A DNA stretch of 64,000 nt, from contig NZ_FSRH01000006.1 in the NCBI RefSeq assembly GCF_900141635.1, positions 132,755 to 196,754 of the forward strand, written 5' to 3'. Position numbers and translations under genes: made by a program. The DNA comes from Peptoclostridium litorale DSM 5388 (GTDB lineage: Bacteria; Bacillota; Clostridia; Peptostreptococcales; Peptostreptococcaceae). The stretch's first letter is position 1. The number at the start of each line of letters is the position of its first letter. The notes beneath the pieces were generated by a model. The model was given only the letters and a program-made list of their open reading frames with translations, did no database searches and was not told where the DNA came from. Positions 8,738 to 16,843 of the stretch are shown piece by piece.

Positions 8738-9427
8738 TCATTTTATTTTTACAGGCATAAATCCTGTGTAGTCGCACGATGCAAATATATACTCAACCCC
8801 GTTTCGCTCTCCCCTCAGCGCCCCCTTGAAAGCCTCTTTGCCGTGGAGATGGCCGTACACCACCTTTTTTACGCCGTATTTTTCATACAGCCTTGTAAAA
8901 TCAGAACCTTCCAGCTTGTCGTTCGTGGGAGGGTAGTGTGTTGCGACTATTATGTCCTCATGTCCCTTTTTAAGAGCGCTTTCTATGGAAAGTCTGAGCC
9001 TGTGTATCTCCCTTTTGTATATCCGCTCGTCCTTTTCCCCAAAATAGTAGTCGTTTGGGCAAAGCCAGCCCCTGCTTCCGCATACCGCCCAGCCGTCGTA
9101 TTCGAAGTGGTTGTTTTGTATGAAATCCATGTTTTCAAACAACTTGTTGAGCCTTCCTATTGCGCTCCACCAGTAGTCATGGTTCCCCCTTACAAGTATC
9201 TTTCTTCCCGGCAATGCGCTTATGTCTTCAAGATCAGGCATGGCCTCGTCCATGTCTATTGCCCAGGAAATATCACCTGCGACTATGACAGTGTCTTCTT
9301 CGGATACTGTATTTTTCCAGTTTTCAATAGTCCTTTCCCTATGGTTTTCCCAGTCAGGACCGAATATGTCCATTGGCTTGTCCACGGCCTTTCCAAAATG
9401 TAAATCCCCTATAGCGTAAAGCGCCAT
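8738..9427 (-). CDS. Metallophosphoesterase (calcineurin-like)
   Basis: 229 residues with all five phosphoesterase motifs: GDLHFG (Asp-x-His), GDISW, GNHDYWW, THYPP and GHLHG. These ligands form the dinuclear metal site that hydrolyses phosphomonoesters or diesters. The substrate is unknown. A GTG at 9437-9439 would add four residues. The ATG at 9425-9427 is preferred because AAAGGTG sits 9 nt before it. This start lies 1 nt beyond the stop of the TtcA-like gene (TAA at 9429-9431), which suggests translational coupling. Confidence 0.82.
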   Translation of the reverse strand: MALYAIGDLHFGKAVDKPMDIFGPDWENHRERTIENWKNTVSEEDTVIVAGDISWAIDMDEAMPDLEDISALPGRKILVRGNHDYWWSAIGRLNKLFENMDFIQNNHFEYDGWAVCGSRGWLCPNDYYFGEKDERIYKREIHRLRLSIESALKKGHEDIIVATHYPPTNDKLEGSDFTRLYEKYGVKKVVYGHLHGKEAFKGALRGERNGVEYIFASCDYTGFMPVKIK

Positions 9428-9428
9428 T

Positions 9429-10160
9429 TTACCACTCACCTTTCAAGTTTTCCCAAATCCCTTCTTTTCTAACATTTGAAAGGCTTGATATAACCTTTTC
9501 CTTTATGTCCGGGTATTTTTTCTGAATGTCCATTATAAGATCCGATACCTCGTCCCTTTTAGTCTCTCCGTTTAGTGGGCAGCTCGAGCCGGCTACCGGA
9601 AGCTTTTCTATTTCTGATATCTTTATTATGCTTTCTTCTTTGACATATACCATGGGTCTTATGAGGCTAGTGGTTCCTTCTGTTATTATAGGCGCGAAAG
9701 ATCCCAGCTTTCCAGTATACACCATATTCATAAAAAACGTCTCTACCGCATCGTCCATATGGTGCCCAAGGGCTATCTTGTTGTATCCCTTGTCTTTGCA
9801 AACTCTTTTGAGAGCCCCTTTTCTAAGCCTTGCGCACATGTAGCATGCGCTCTTTGAACTTTCAAAGTCAAGCTGCTCCCTTATGTTTGTCTTTTCTATG
9901 TGAATGTCTATGTTTTGCTCACCGCAGAACTTCTCTATTTCGTCAAATCCGTTTGCCATTCCATTATCTATGTGAATCCCCAAAAGGGTGAATTTCATGT
10001 TTGAATAGTCTCTAAGAAGCCTGAGGGCGTAAAGCAGCGTTATCGAATCCTTCCCCCCTGAAAGGCCGACAGCCACTCTGTCTCCGTCTTCTATAAGCCT
10101 AAAATCCTCTATGGCCCTTCTCATGTCGTTGAGAATCAGCCTGTTTAAATACTTTTTCAT
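9429..10160 (-). CDS. ttcA: TtcA-family PP-loop tRNA thiolase
   Basis: 243 residues. The PP-loop ATP-binding motif GLSGGKDS is at about 32-39. A central pair of cysteines (CYMCARLRKG) and a later Cys (SSCPLNGE) match the cluster ligands of TtcA/TtuA-type enzymes. GHHMDDAVETFFMN is the second conserved block. Such enzymes activate a tRNA base by adenylation and insert sulfur, for example making 2-thiocytidine 32. The start at 10158-10160 is decided by GGAGG 5 nt upstream; the ATG four codons earlier would lie inside that site. Confidence is high in the family, moderate in the exact tRNA position. Confidence 0.82.
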   Translation of the reverse strand: MKKYLNRLILNDMRRAIEDFRLIEDGDRVAVGLSGGKDSITLLYALRLLRDYSNMKFTLLGIHIDNGMANGFDEIEKFCGEQNIDIHIEKTNIREQLDFESSKSACYMCARLRKGALKRVCKDKGYNKIALGHHMDDAVETFFMNMVYTGKLGSFAPIITEGTTSLIRPMVYVKEESIIKISEIEKLPVAGSSCPLNGETKRDEVSDLIMDIQKKYPDIKEKVISSLSNVRKEGIWENLKGEW

Positions 10161-10175
10161 AAATACCTCCAAAAC

Positions 10176-10207
10176 AATAGGAAATGCTCCTTTTTACAGG
10201 AGCATTT
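10176..10207. terminator. Hairpin between relQ and ttcA
   Basis: AATGCTCCT paired with AGGAGCATT, in the gap between the relQ stop (10212) and the ttcA start. T runs are short on the minus strand (TTT) and longer on the plus strand, so it is a weak terminator or attenuator for relQ transcripts. Confidence 0.45.
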
Positions 10208-10211
10208 TGTT

Positions 10212-11012
10212 TTAACAGCTGTTTTTTCTATACTTGTTCAGCAATTCGTCAAGCTCCCTTTTGAAAAGGAACATCTTGTCTATGTCCTCAAAGTCACTTA
10301 TTTTATCGAACTTTTCCTGGAATGTAACCGCCTCATGTGAGTATCCCAGGCTGTTGAGTTCCTGTATGCCGTCTAGTATGTCCTTTATCGCTATGGACTT
10401 CATCTCAAACATTACCTGTGCCCTTACAATTATGTCCCTTATCTCGCTCATCTCCTGGTCCAGAAGGAAAGCCGCATCGCCTGCCCTTGAAAGCCTCGAT
10501 GCAAGGTCCTTTGGAACGCCCTGGTCATATTTGTACTTTAGGGAATGCTCTATTGTAGCCCAAAAGTTCATGGCAAGAGTTCTTATCTGTACTTCGGCAA
10601 TTACAGTCTTGAGCCCCTTTGCAGTTTGAAAAGGATATTCCAGTATTACATGGTAGCTTCTGTATCCACTTGCCTTGTAGTTTTTTATGTAGTCCTTTTC
10701 ATAGACTATTTTCATGTCCTCCCTGCTCTTTATAAGGCTTACAACAGTGTATATGTCTTCTACAAACTGGCACATTATCCTTATGCCGGCTATGTCCTCT
10801 ATCTTCTCTTCAACTTCATCAAGGCTTACACCCAGCTTTTCCGCCTTTGATATTATGGAAGATATCTTTTTTACCCTTCCGGTTACAAATTCTATAGGAG
10901 AATACTCCCCGTTTGCCTTAAGCTCTTTTCTTATATTTTTGAACTTAACCTTAAGCTCTTCAACAGCAAACTCATACGGTGTAAGTATAGTTTTCCATTC
11001 TCTAAGCTCCAT
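10212..11012 (-). CDS. relQ: Small alarmone synthetase RelQ (GTP pyrophosphokinase)
   Basis: 266 residues with a synthetase-only RelA/SpoT domain and no hydrolase, TGS or ACT domains. Conserved blocks are GRVKKISSI, EEKIEDIAGIRIMCQF, the substrate loop YIKNYKASGYRSYH and EVQIRT followed by FWATIEHSLKYK. It makes (p)ppGpp from GTP/GDP and ATP, a stress alarmone that slows growth in the cytoplasm. The C-terminal helices fit tetrameric RelQ/YjbM. The ATG is preceded by GGAGGGGGAG. It may share a transcript with the ttcA-like and metallophosphoesterase genes downstream. Confidence 0.88.
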   Translation of the reverse strand: MELREWKTILTPYEFAVEELKVKFKNIRKELKANGEYSPIEFVTGRVKKISSIISKAEKLGVSLDEVEEKIEDIAGIRIMCQFVEDIYTVVSLIKSREDMKIVYEKDYIKNYKASGYRSYHVILEYPFQTAKGLKTVIAEVQIRTLAMNFWATIEHSLKYKYDQGVPKDLASRLSRAGDAAFLLDQEMSEIRDIIVRAQVMFEMKSIAIKDILDGIQELNSLGYSHEAVTFQEKFDKISDFEDIDKMFLFKRELDELLNKYRKNSC

Positions 11013-11101
11013 TGCTCCCCCTCCTCATAAAACGCATACAAATATATTTTATCACTAAAATGTGTCTTTTGATAAATTTTTGTGAACTTTATGCGCAAAT
11101 T

Positions 11102-11998
11102 TTACTTTTTGTAGTAGTACATTCCTCCGCCTTCAATTTCATATCCTATAACATCCCTGTCAAGAAGGTATGATATCATCGAGCCCACTGTGGCGCTTGT
11201 GAAATAGTACTGCTTATATTCAATTTCCATGTCGTTGTATTCTATGATGTCCTTTACAAGGTCTTCCCTCGTCATGGGGGAATTTAAAAACTCGACTGCC
11301 TGGCCAAGGTATGAGAGTATTTCACTTTTATTTATGTCGATGAGCTTTAGCGCCTCTTCTCTTTGCAGTAGCGCCTTTTCATGCGCCAGCACGCAGTGCT
11401 CGAAGTCAATAGTTTTCATCTTTTCAAGCGACTCCAGCTGTGCTCCTATGTCAAACAGGAATGGCAGCTTGTATTTTCTCAGTATGCTCTCGTTGAAAAG
11501 CGAATCCCCCAGATAAAGCACCTTGTCCTCAGTGCTTATGCCTATATGGCCCGGGCTGTGACCTGGAAGGGAGTGTATTTCAAATTTCTTTTCCCCTATT
11601 TTAAGCTGCCCCTCGCTGAGGGTATCGTCCACAAGCATCCCTGCCCCCTTTTGGCTGAAGCTCTTTTCAAGCACATTGTTGGTCCTTCCTCCGTATACAT
11701 AGCTTGAAAATATATGGGGGTTTTCTATGAAAATCTTCGCCTGATTTGACGAATATGTAAGCGCACCCGTAAAATGGTCTGTTATTACACAGCTTGCGCC
11801 GTAGTGGTCGTAATGCTCGTGTGTTAGCACTATTGCCCTTGCCCTTATTCCATTTTCCTCAAAATGCTTTATTATCCTGTGCCCTTTTGAGTTTGTAAGC
11901 CCAGGATCCACTATGAGGGCGTACTTGTCCTTGAAAAGATAGACTCCCGTGTTGGTCCCGCCCCGTATGTAATAGCTGTGTCCCGCTATTTTTTCCAT
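11102..11998 (-). CDS. MBL-fold metallo-hydrolase
   Basis: 298 residues of the metallo-beta-lactamase fold. The zinc motif THEHYDHYG gives HxHxDH. A further His lies in LPGHSPGH, then an acidic ligand in YLGDS and a terminal His in VLAHEK. A glyoxalase-II-like or RNase-Z-like hydrolase activity is possible, but no specific subfamily is evident. The C-terminal 90 residues are helical, with a winged-helix-like end that could contact a partner. The ATG at 11996-11998 is preferred over a GTG five codons upstream because GGTGGGA precedes it by 9 nt. It is monocistronic. Confidence 0.75.
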   Translation of the reverse strand: MEKIAGHSYYIRGGTNTGVYLFKDKYALIVDPGLTNSKGHRIIKHFEENGIRARAIVLTHEHYDHYGASCVITDHFTGALTYSSNQAKIFIENPHIFSSYVYGGRTNNVLEKSFSQKGAGMLVDDTLSEGQLKIGEKKFEIHSLPGHSPGHIGISTEDKVLYLGDSLFNESILRKYKLPFLFDIGAQLESLEKMKTIDFEHCVLAHEKALLQREEALKLIDINKSEILSYLGQAVEFLNSPMTREDLVKDIIEYNDMEIEYKQYYFTSATVGSMISYLLDRDVIGYEIEGGGMYYYKK

Positions 11999-12173
11999 AT
12001 TCAAAGATCCCACCCCTTATACTATGTATTTTGCAAGCATGTCTTCCAAGATATATTATATCGAAAATCCCTTGTGATTTCACTCTGCTGCTCAAAAATT
12101 TACACATTTAACAGAATCTTATTTGCCGCTTCACCTTTAGAGTATGCGAATCGTTTATAAAAGGCATAATTTT

Positions 12174-12182
12174 TGGTATAAT
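12174..12182 (+). promoter_or_regulatory. Extended -10 promoter element for the 12274-12906 gene pair
   Basis: TGGTATAAT is a consensus extended -10. The sequence 17 nt upstream (TTTATA) is a poor -35, which is common for extended -10 promoters. The start codon is about 90 bp downstream, so the transcript would have a leader. Confidence 0.5.
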
Positions 12183-12273
12183 GATATACAGGCAAATTAT
12201 TAGAGATTTTCACCTGCTTAAAATGGATATATTGTATATGCACTAATAAATACTGTTTAAAGGGGAGATCCAC

Positions 12274-12633
12274 ATGAAAAAAGGCTCTGCAGACAAGGAA
12301 GCCCGCAGAAAGGAAAGGCTTGAAAAAAGAAAAAAAACGGAAAAGCTTAAAAAAGAGGGACAAACCGAAAAGGCTCTTCTTGCGATAATATCGCCCATGA
12401 TGCCTCTCATATGGTTTGCCATACTTTTTATTCCTTTTGTATATGCCGCCAATTATTTTGGCGAAAAGTTCGACATTGGCTTTCTCAAAGACATTTCAAA
12501 AATGCTTTCAAGGGAGTTTTGGGGAAGCCCTCTCTCAAGCATAATAGTAAACGCCATATTCATTATGGTTCTTGTTTATTTCCTTGCTCTTCTGGTAATG
12601 TTCCTTATAAAGAAGGCTGGCTCTAAAAAGTAA
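12274..12633 (+). CDS. Small membrane protein with basic N-terminal coil
   Basis: 119 residues, family not recognised. Residues 1-32 are an extremely basic, Lys/Arg/Glu-rich coil. Two hydrophobic segments follow, at about 37-60 and 88-113, separated by an extracytoplasmic-type loop, so both ends probably face the cytoplasm. The ribosome binding site AAGGGGAG precedes the ATG. It is followed after 30 bp by a small soluble-protein gene on the same strand. The highly charged tail could bind nucleic acid or acidic lipids, but that is inference from composition only. Confidence 0.6.
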   Translation: MKKGSADKEARRKERLEKRKKTEKLKKEGQTEKALLAIISPMMPLIWFAILFIPFVYAANYFGEKFDIGFLKDISKMLSREFWGSPLSSIIVNAIFIMVLVYFLALLVMFLIKKAGSKK

Positions 12634-12663
12634 GTAAAAATAATTTCTATTGGAGGATTTAAA

Positions 12664-12906
12664 TTGAACAGATATGTAAAAATGGTCAACTTTGGGGGCC
12701 ACTATTTCATAAAGGAATTTGAAAAAAAGAAAAAGCACTCAAACAAGGTAAGACAGGTAAAGGATTTTACAATAAAAAAATTTTTTCTTGAGGGAGACTG
12801 TGAGATACTTGTCCACTTCGAGGAGACCGGCAGAGAAGTGCTTATAACGCCCGACAGCGACAGAGAACTTATAAAGAGGTATCTCGGCGAAGATTATCTG
12901 AAATAA
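12664..12906 (+). CDS. Small conserved hypothetical protein
   Basis: 80 residues starting with TTG, preceded by GGAGG at 7 nt spacing. It is soluble, with a basic first half (EKKKKHSNKVRQ) and an acidic end (ITPDSDRELIKRYLGEDYLK). No family is recognised. Its position 30 bp after the small membrane protein and directly before a strong terminator indicates a two-gene transcript. Confidence 0.55.
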   Translation: MNRYVKMVNFGGHYFIKEFEKKKKHSNKVRQVKDFTIKKFFLEGDCEILVHFEETGREVLITPDSDRELIKRYLGEDYLK

Positions 12907-12937
12907 AAAAGCAGCGCGAATTTCGCGCTGCTTTTTT
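12905..12937. terminator. Strong bidirectional terminator
   Basis: A near-perfect 16-bp inverted repeat centred on 12921 with a GC-rich core (GCAGCGCGAA) flanked by A6 and T6. It serves the plus-strand pair at 12274-12906 and the convergent radical SAM gene, whose stop lies at its edge. Confidence 0.9.
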
Positions 12938-13880
12938 ATTTCCATTTTCCAAGGGCCTTGCCGTTCAAATAGTCGCACTTGTCACCCTGGTGTATGTCGT
13001 TTTCTTCAAGGTAGCTCTCTATCATGTCTTTTATCTTCCACCATGATGTGTTCCAGTTGCAAAACAGGGTGTTTTCCTCAGGCGCCCTGCCTATTATCCT
13101 TTGCACTACCATGTCCTTTGATGCGTGCCTCAAGAATTCACATACACGTTTTACGTACTCTTCAAGACCAACTATGTCCACATCGCCCTTTTCGTATTCA
13201 TCCGCCATTATGCTTCCCGTGGCTATATATAGCGAGTGAAGCTTTACCCCGTCCACTCCAAGAGCTGAAAGTATCTTTGCTCCCTCTAAGACATCATCCA
13301 TGTCATCTCCAGGGAGGTTTAGTATCATGTGGGCGCACACTTCAAATCCGTACCTTTTAATCCTGAGAACCGCATCTATGAACTCCGCAAGGCTATGGCC
13401 CCTGTTCACCCTTTTTAGAGTGTGGTAGTTCACAGTCTGAAGGCCCAGCTCTATAGATATTTGAACTCCCTTTTTCCTGACCTCGTCTATTATCTGAAGG
13501 TATTCATCGCTTATGGCGTCCGGCCTTGTCGATATTGCTATTTCCACTATGTCGTCGCCTAAAGCCTCGCTCAAATACTCCCTCAGACTCTCCGGCGATG
13601 TGTATGTGTTTGTGTAGTTTTGAAAATACGCTATGAACTTTTTGGCGTTGAAGCGTCTTCCTATATACTCCTTGTTGCTGCCTATCTGGTCTTTTATGGG
13701 CACGCAGCCCTCAAACGACTCAAAGCCCGCTCCTACATCCGCGCAAAATGTGCAGCCTCCGCTTCCTATCTCCCCGTCCCTGTTAGGGCATGTAAGCGGA
13801 AGGCTTATTGGAATCCTGTACACCTTTTCTCCGTATTTTTCCTTTAAAAAGTCTGAATAGACCCTGTATCTTTTAGTCAA
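12936..13880 (-). CDS. Radical SAM protein, TIGR01212/YhcC family
   Basis: 314 residues, the usual length for this family. The iron-sulfur signature is spread as in relatives: CPNRDG, then GGCTFC, giving three Cys. Further conserved segments are STRPDAI, ELGLQTVN and HMILNLPGDD. The enzyme should cleave S-adenosylmethionine reductively; its product is unknown, though YhcC has been linked to RNA or redox metabolism by context only. It starts with TTG, 6 nt after GAGGTGA. It is adjacent to the DMT transporter gene with a 53-bp gap. Confidence 0.82.
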   Translation of the reverse strand: MTKRYRVYSDFLKEKYGEKVYRIPISLPLTCPNRDGEIGSGGCTFCADVGAGFESFEGCVPIKDQIGSNKEYIGRRFNAKKFIAYFQNYTNTYTSPESLREYLSEALGDDIVEIAISTRPDAISDEYLQIIDEVRKKGVQISIELGLQTVNYHTLKRVNRGHSLAEFIDAVLRIKRYGFEVCAHMILNLPGDDMDDVLEGAKILSALGVDGVKLHSLYIATGSIMADEYEKGDVDIVGLEEYVKRVCEFLRHASKDMVVQRIIGRAPEENTLFCNWNTSWWKIKDMIESYLEENDIHQGDKCDYLNGKALGKWK

Positions 13881-13933
13881 AAAATCACCTCATAAAACTC
13901 TTTCACTCTGCTTTTTTAATGTTCTATTTCAGT

Positions 13934-14848
13934 CTATCTGAATTTCATGTTTACGTACACCCCTGTTATTATAAAGCATGCCGCAATGACCTTTACGGGG
14001 CTTATTGCCTCGTGAAGTATCAAGAACGCCAGAACCATTGAAAACACAGGCACAAGGTTCACATAAAGAGCTGACCTGCTAGCCCCTATCTTCTTTATGG
14101 CCATCTGCTGTATCAAGTATCCTACAACCGAAGGAAATATGGCCATGTACACAACCGAAATCCATCCTCTTGAAGTCGTAAGCGGCATGTACGAAGCTGG
14201 ATTTTCAAGTATTACAAACGGCACCAAAAGCACAGCGCACACCAAAAACGCATAGCTTGTGACTTTTAGCGGACTATATTTTACAAGGACTTTTTTTGAT
14301 ATTATGGCATATGAAGCCCAACATGCCACCGCAATTATCATCAGCAGGTCCCCCATGTTGAATTTCATGTCCATGAGAACAGAAAAACTTCCGTTTGTCA
14401 CTATGAGCACGACTCCGAAAAATGAAATCCCTATGGCCATTATGTTTACGGGCTTTATCTTCTCTTTGAGGAATGTCACCGAAAGTATAGTGGTTATTAT
14501 TGGATTAGTAGCCGCTATAAGAGCTGCATTTACAGGCGAAGTGTACTTTAGTGCTATAAAAAAGAATATGTGGTATCCTATCATTCCCACCACTCCAAGT
14601 GCCAGGAACACTCCCCAATCCTCTCTTTTTATACTCCAGTCAGCCTCTTTTTTCACAAGCATTGTAAATATTATTGCACTTGCAATTGCAAATCTGAAAA
14701 ATGTAAGCGAAAACGGAGGAAACTCCGCAACTGAAAACTTGCCTGCTATGAAAGCCCCCGCCCAAAATACAGCAGCCATCACCATTAGATATTTTATGGC
14801 TCCAACGTCGCCCTGTGGGGCCTGCGCCCTCTTTTTTACTGACTCCAT
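13934..14848 (-). CDS. EamA/DMT-family transporter
   Basis: 304 residues with ten predicted membrane helices in two EamA repeats; the second repeat begins near residue 165. Typical DMT features are the AVFWAGAFIAGKF start and the NPIITTILSVTFLKEKI segment before the repeat junction. It probably exports amino acids or metabolites, but the substrate cannot be read from sequence. The start is set at the ATG at 14846-14848, which has GGGGG 6 nt upstream. A GTG start 14 codons earlier lacks a ribosome binding site. A second DMT transporter lies at 41803-42711. Confidence 0.8.
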   Translation of the reverse strand: MESVKKRAQAPQGDVGAIKYLMVMAAVFWAGAFIAGKFSVAEFPPFSLTFFRFAIASAIIFTMLVKKEADWSIKREDWGVFLALGVVGMIGYHIFFFIALKYTSPVNAALIAATNPIITTILSVTFLKEKIKPVNIMAIGISFFGVVLIVTNGSFSVLMDMKFNMGDLLMIIAVACWASYAIISKKVLVKYSPLKVTSYAFLVCAVLLVPFVILENPASYMPLTTSRGWISVVYMAIFPSVVGYLIQQMAIKKIGASRSALYVNLVPVFSMVLAFLILHEAISPVKVIAACFIITGVYVNMKFR

Positions 14849-14970
14849 ACCCATCCCCCATCCAATGTTAATATTGTCAAAACCCCTCACACTACATTAT
14901 ACACCTTCCAAAACAAAATAGATATTGCGGCAATTGTATAGCTTCAGTATAGTATGTAAATTTAACAATA

Positions 14971-15016
14971 GGCATGTGCAGGTATGAACGTTCGAAAAGT
15001 TCATACCTCACATGCC
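14971..15016. repeat. Long inverted repeat downstream of the hypothetical gene 15035-16054
   Basis: Arms 14971-14989 and 14999-15016 pair over 18 bp with a single bulged C and a 9-nt loop. It is in terminator position for the minus-strand gene, but the T tail is weak (TATTGTTAAATTT). Confidence 0.6.
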
Positions 15017-15034
15017 TGTGATATACAGTTCGCT

Positions 15035-16054
15035 TTAAATGTCATCAATCCTGGTTTGCAGTATCTTTGCGTCAAGCTCTTCCACTTTATTCTTTGCAAA
15101 TGGCTTGAGACTCGAAAACACATATTCCCTGAACCTTGCGCCCAGCCTGTCCCTGACCCTTATGTTATCCTCTATGACGTCTGACCAGTGTATGTGCCTT
15201 CTCTTGTAGTAAAGGTCATAGTCGACTATCCTCTTGCCTTCACTTGAATACTCAAGGCCCATCAGTATCTTTTTGATGTATTTCGGCTCATAGAACGAAA
15301 AGAACCTGAGCCTGTATACTCCTACAGCCATGAACAGCCTCGGATAGTCCTTCGCCCAGGCTTCTCCCAGTATAAGACCAAGTTCGAGGTTCTCAAGCAC
15401 ATTCAAAAGCTTTTGATAGTGGAATTCATATGCGCTATACCTGTCGTATATCCTTATTTCCATTTCATACCAGTCTCTTTTTTCAAGGCCTTCGTTTATA
15501 TATTTAAGGGCATCTATCCTAAACCTTTTATAAAGTGTAAAATAGTTCTCGTCTATGCTGAGTCCGTATTTGAAAAGGTCCTCAAATGTCACCTTTTCAT
15601 TCAGGGGCTGTTTTGTAAATACTACTACCGGTTCCGATTTTTCAAAGTCTACAAGCAATTTGCATATTTTCGATCTGGATGCGCTATATTCTCCCTGTAT
15701 AAGGTCCACTACCTTTTCTACATTCCCAAACACCCTCATTATTATTATCTTTGGGCCGGATTTCAGGGACTTTACAAGTTCGCACTTGCCGTCGTTTATA
15801 ATGCCGGCAAGTATGGAATCTGTATCGGATCTCACTACGAGTATCGAGTCAGATATGCTCCCTATGTTTTTTATGTTTTCATTGTGCTTGTCTGTAAAAA
15901 ACGCTATTGTATAGCCCTCTTCCGTCTTTTCAAACGCATCGTTGAATCTGCTCTCCCTTGCAGAAAACCTTTCACAAAGATATTCTTTAAGCTCCTGCTT
16001 CTTGTCCGTTTCAAACAAGAGCAGCTTGGGTCCCTTCCTCACTATCGAAATCAT
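15035..16054 (-). CDS. Hypothetical protein paired with a metallophosphoesterase-like gene
   Basis: 339 residues, soluble, no recognised family. The N-terminal 180 residues alternate beta strands and helices. The C-terminal half is rich in Tyr/Phe/Arg and helical (for example RLRFFSFYEPKYIKKI near residue 255), with a run of basic residues (YYKRRHIHW) that could bind a polyanion. The start at 16052-16054 is chosen for GGGGGAG placed 8 nt upstream. The gene begins 16 bp after the stop of the metallophosphoesterase-like gene, so the two form a unit. Function is unknown. Confidence 0.55.
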   Translation of the reverse strand: MISIVRKGPKLLLFETDKKQELKEYLCERFSARESRFNDAFEKTEEGYTIAFFTDKHNENIKNIGSISDSILVVRSDTDSILAGIINDGKCELVKSLKSGPKIIIMRVFGNVEKVVDLIQGEYSASRSKICKLLVDFEKSEPVVVFTKQPLNEKVTFEDLFKYGLSIDENYFTLYKRFRIDALKYINEGLEKRDWYEMEIRIYDRYSAYEFHYQKLLNVLENLELGLILGEAWAKDYPRLFMAVGVYRLRFFSFYEPKYIKKILMGLEYSSEGKRIVDYDLYYKRRHIHWSDVIEDNIRVRDRLGARFREYVFSSLKPFAKNKVEELDAKILQTRIDDI

Positions 16055-16070
16055 ATCTATTCTCCCCCTG

Positions 16071-16721
16071 CTACAGCCCCAGCTTTCCCCTTCTCTGTCT
16101 CCAGTCGTCGACAACATACGGATAAGGCAGCTTATATATTTTTTTGCTTTTTAAAGTTATTATGTTTATGCTCGATATGCCGTTTAGATAAATCTTCTCG
16201 TCTATCTTTTGAGTATGAAGATCGAGACTGTGCCCAAAGAGAAAATACCTGCAGTCTCCCTCGTAGTCAATTATCTTTTTGGGGAAATGGCTTATTACAA
16301 TGTCCATCCCCTCTATGTCTATGCAGTTTATGTCTTTTATTATGGTGCTTCTTTTTGCAATCTTTTTAATTATAGGATAACTGTCGTGGTTTCCCACCGA
16401 TATATATATTTCCTTAGCGCTTGAACCTTCCATCATTTCAATGAGAGTTCTAACCCTCATTTCATATCTTGCCGCAGATGCCTTTACAAACTGGAGCTTT
16501 ATATTGTCCACCAGATCTCCGGTATGAACTATATACTTTGGCTTTAAAACCTTTAAAAGCTTTTTCATGTCCGGAAAGAAGTTCGTCGTGGTGTCAGATA
16601 CATGCAGTATTATGTCTTCATCCAGTTCCCTGAGGTGTTTGGGTATATAAACAGTTCCTATGTACCTGCAAAAACTTGCCTTGAAATTTTTCATGCTATC
16701 TACCCCGCTTAATGCCGCCAT
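16071..16721 (-). CDS. Metallophosphoesterase-like protein with incomplete metal motifs
   Basis: 216 residues with the order of calcineurin-type motifs, but two differ from consensus. Motif I reads VSDTTT, where Asp43 is kept but the expected His at position 45 is Thr. The final GHxH reads GHSLDLH. GDLVDN (Asp69), GNHDS (Asn111-His112) and the SHFP His145 are intact. The protein may bind fewer metals or use a variant mechanism. The ATG with GAGGGA upstream was kept, although Met10 is also possible. It is the first gene of the pair with the hypothetical gene at 15035-16054. Confidence 0.65.
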   Translation of the reverse strand: MAALSGVDSMKNFKASFCRYIGTVYIPKHLRELDEDIILHVSDTTTNFFPDMKKLLKVLKPKYIVHTGDLVDNIKLQFVKASAARYEMRVRTLIEMMEGSSAKEIYISVGNHDSYPIIKKIAKRSTIIKDINCIDIEGMDIVISHFPKKIIDYEGDCRYFLFGHSLDLHTQKIDEKIYLNGISSINIITLKSKKIYKLPYPYVVDDWRQRRGKLGL

Positions 16722-16798
16722 TAATTTATCCCTCAGAATAGATTATACACCACTATTACTGAAATGTTAATTTGTTGTTTTGCTTTCAAAAATTTCAA

Positions 16799-16825
16799 GA
16801 ACCCCAAAATTCTGTTTTGGGGTTC
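16799..16825 (-). terminator. Terminator of the amidase gene
   Basis: An 11-bp perfect stem (16799-16809 with 16815-16825), a 5-nt loop and a moderate T-rich tail on the minus strand, 19 bp after the amidase stop. Confidence 0.75.
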
Positions 16826-16843
16826 TCGTTATATCTCCATGTT

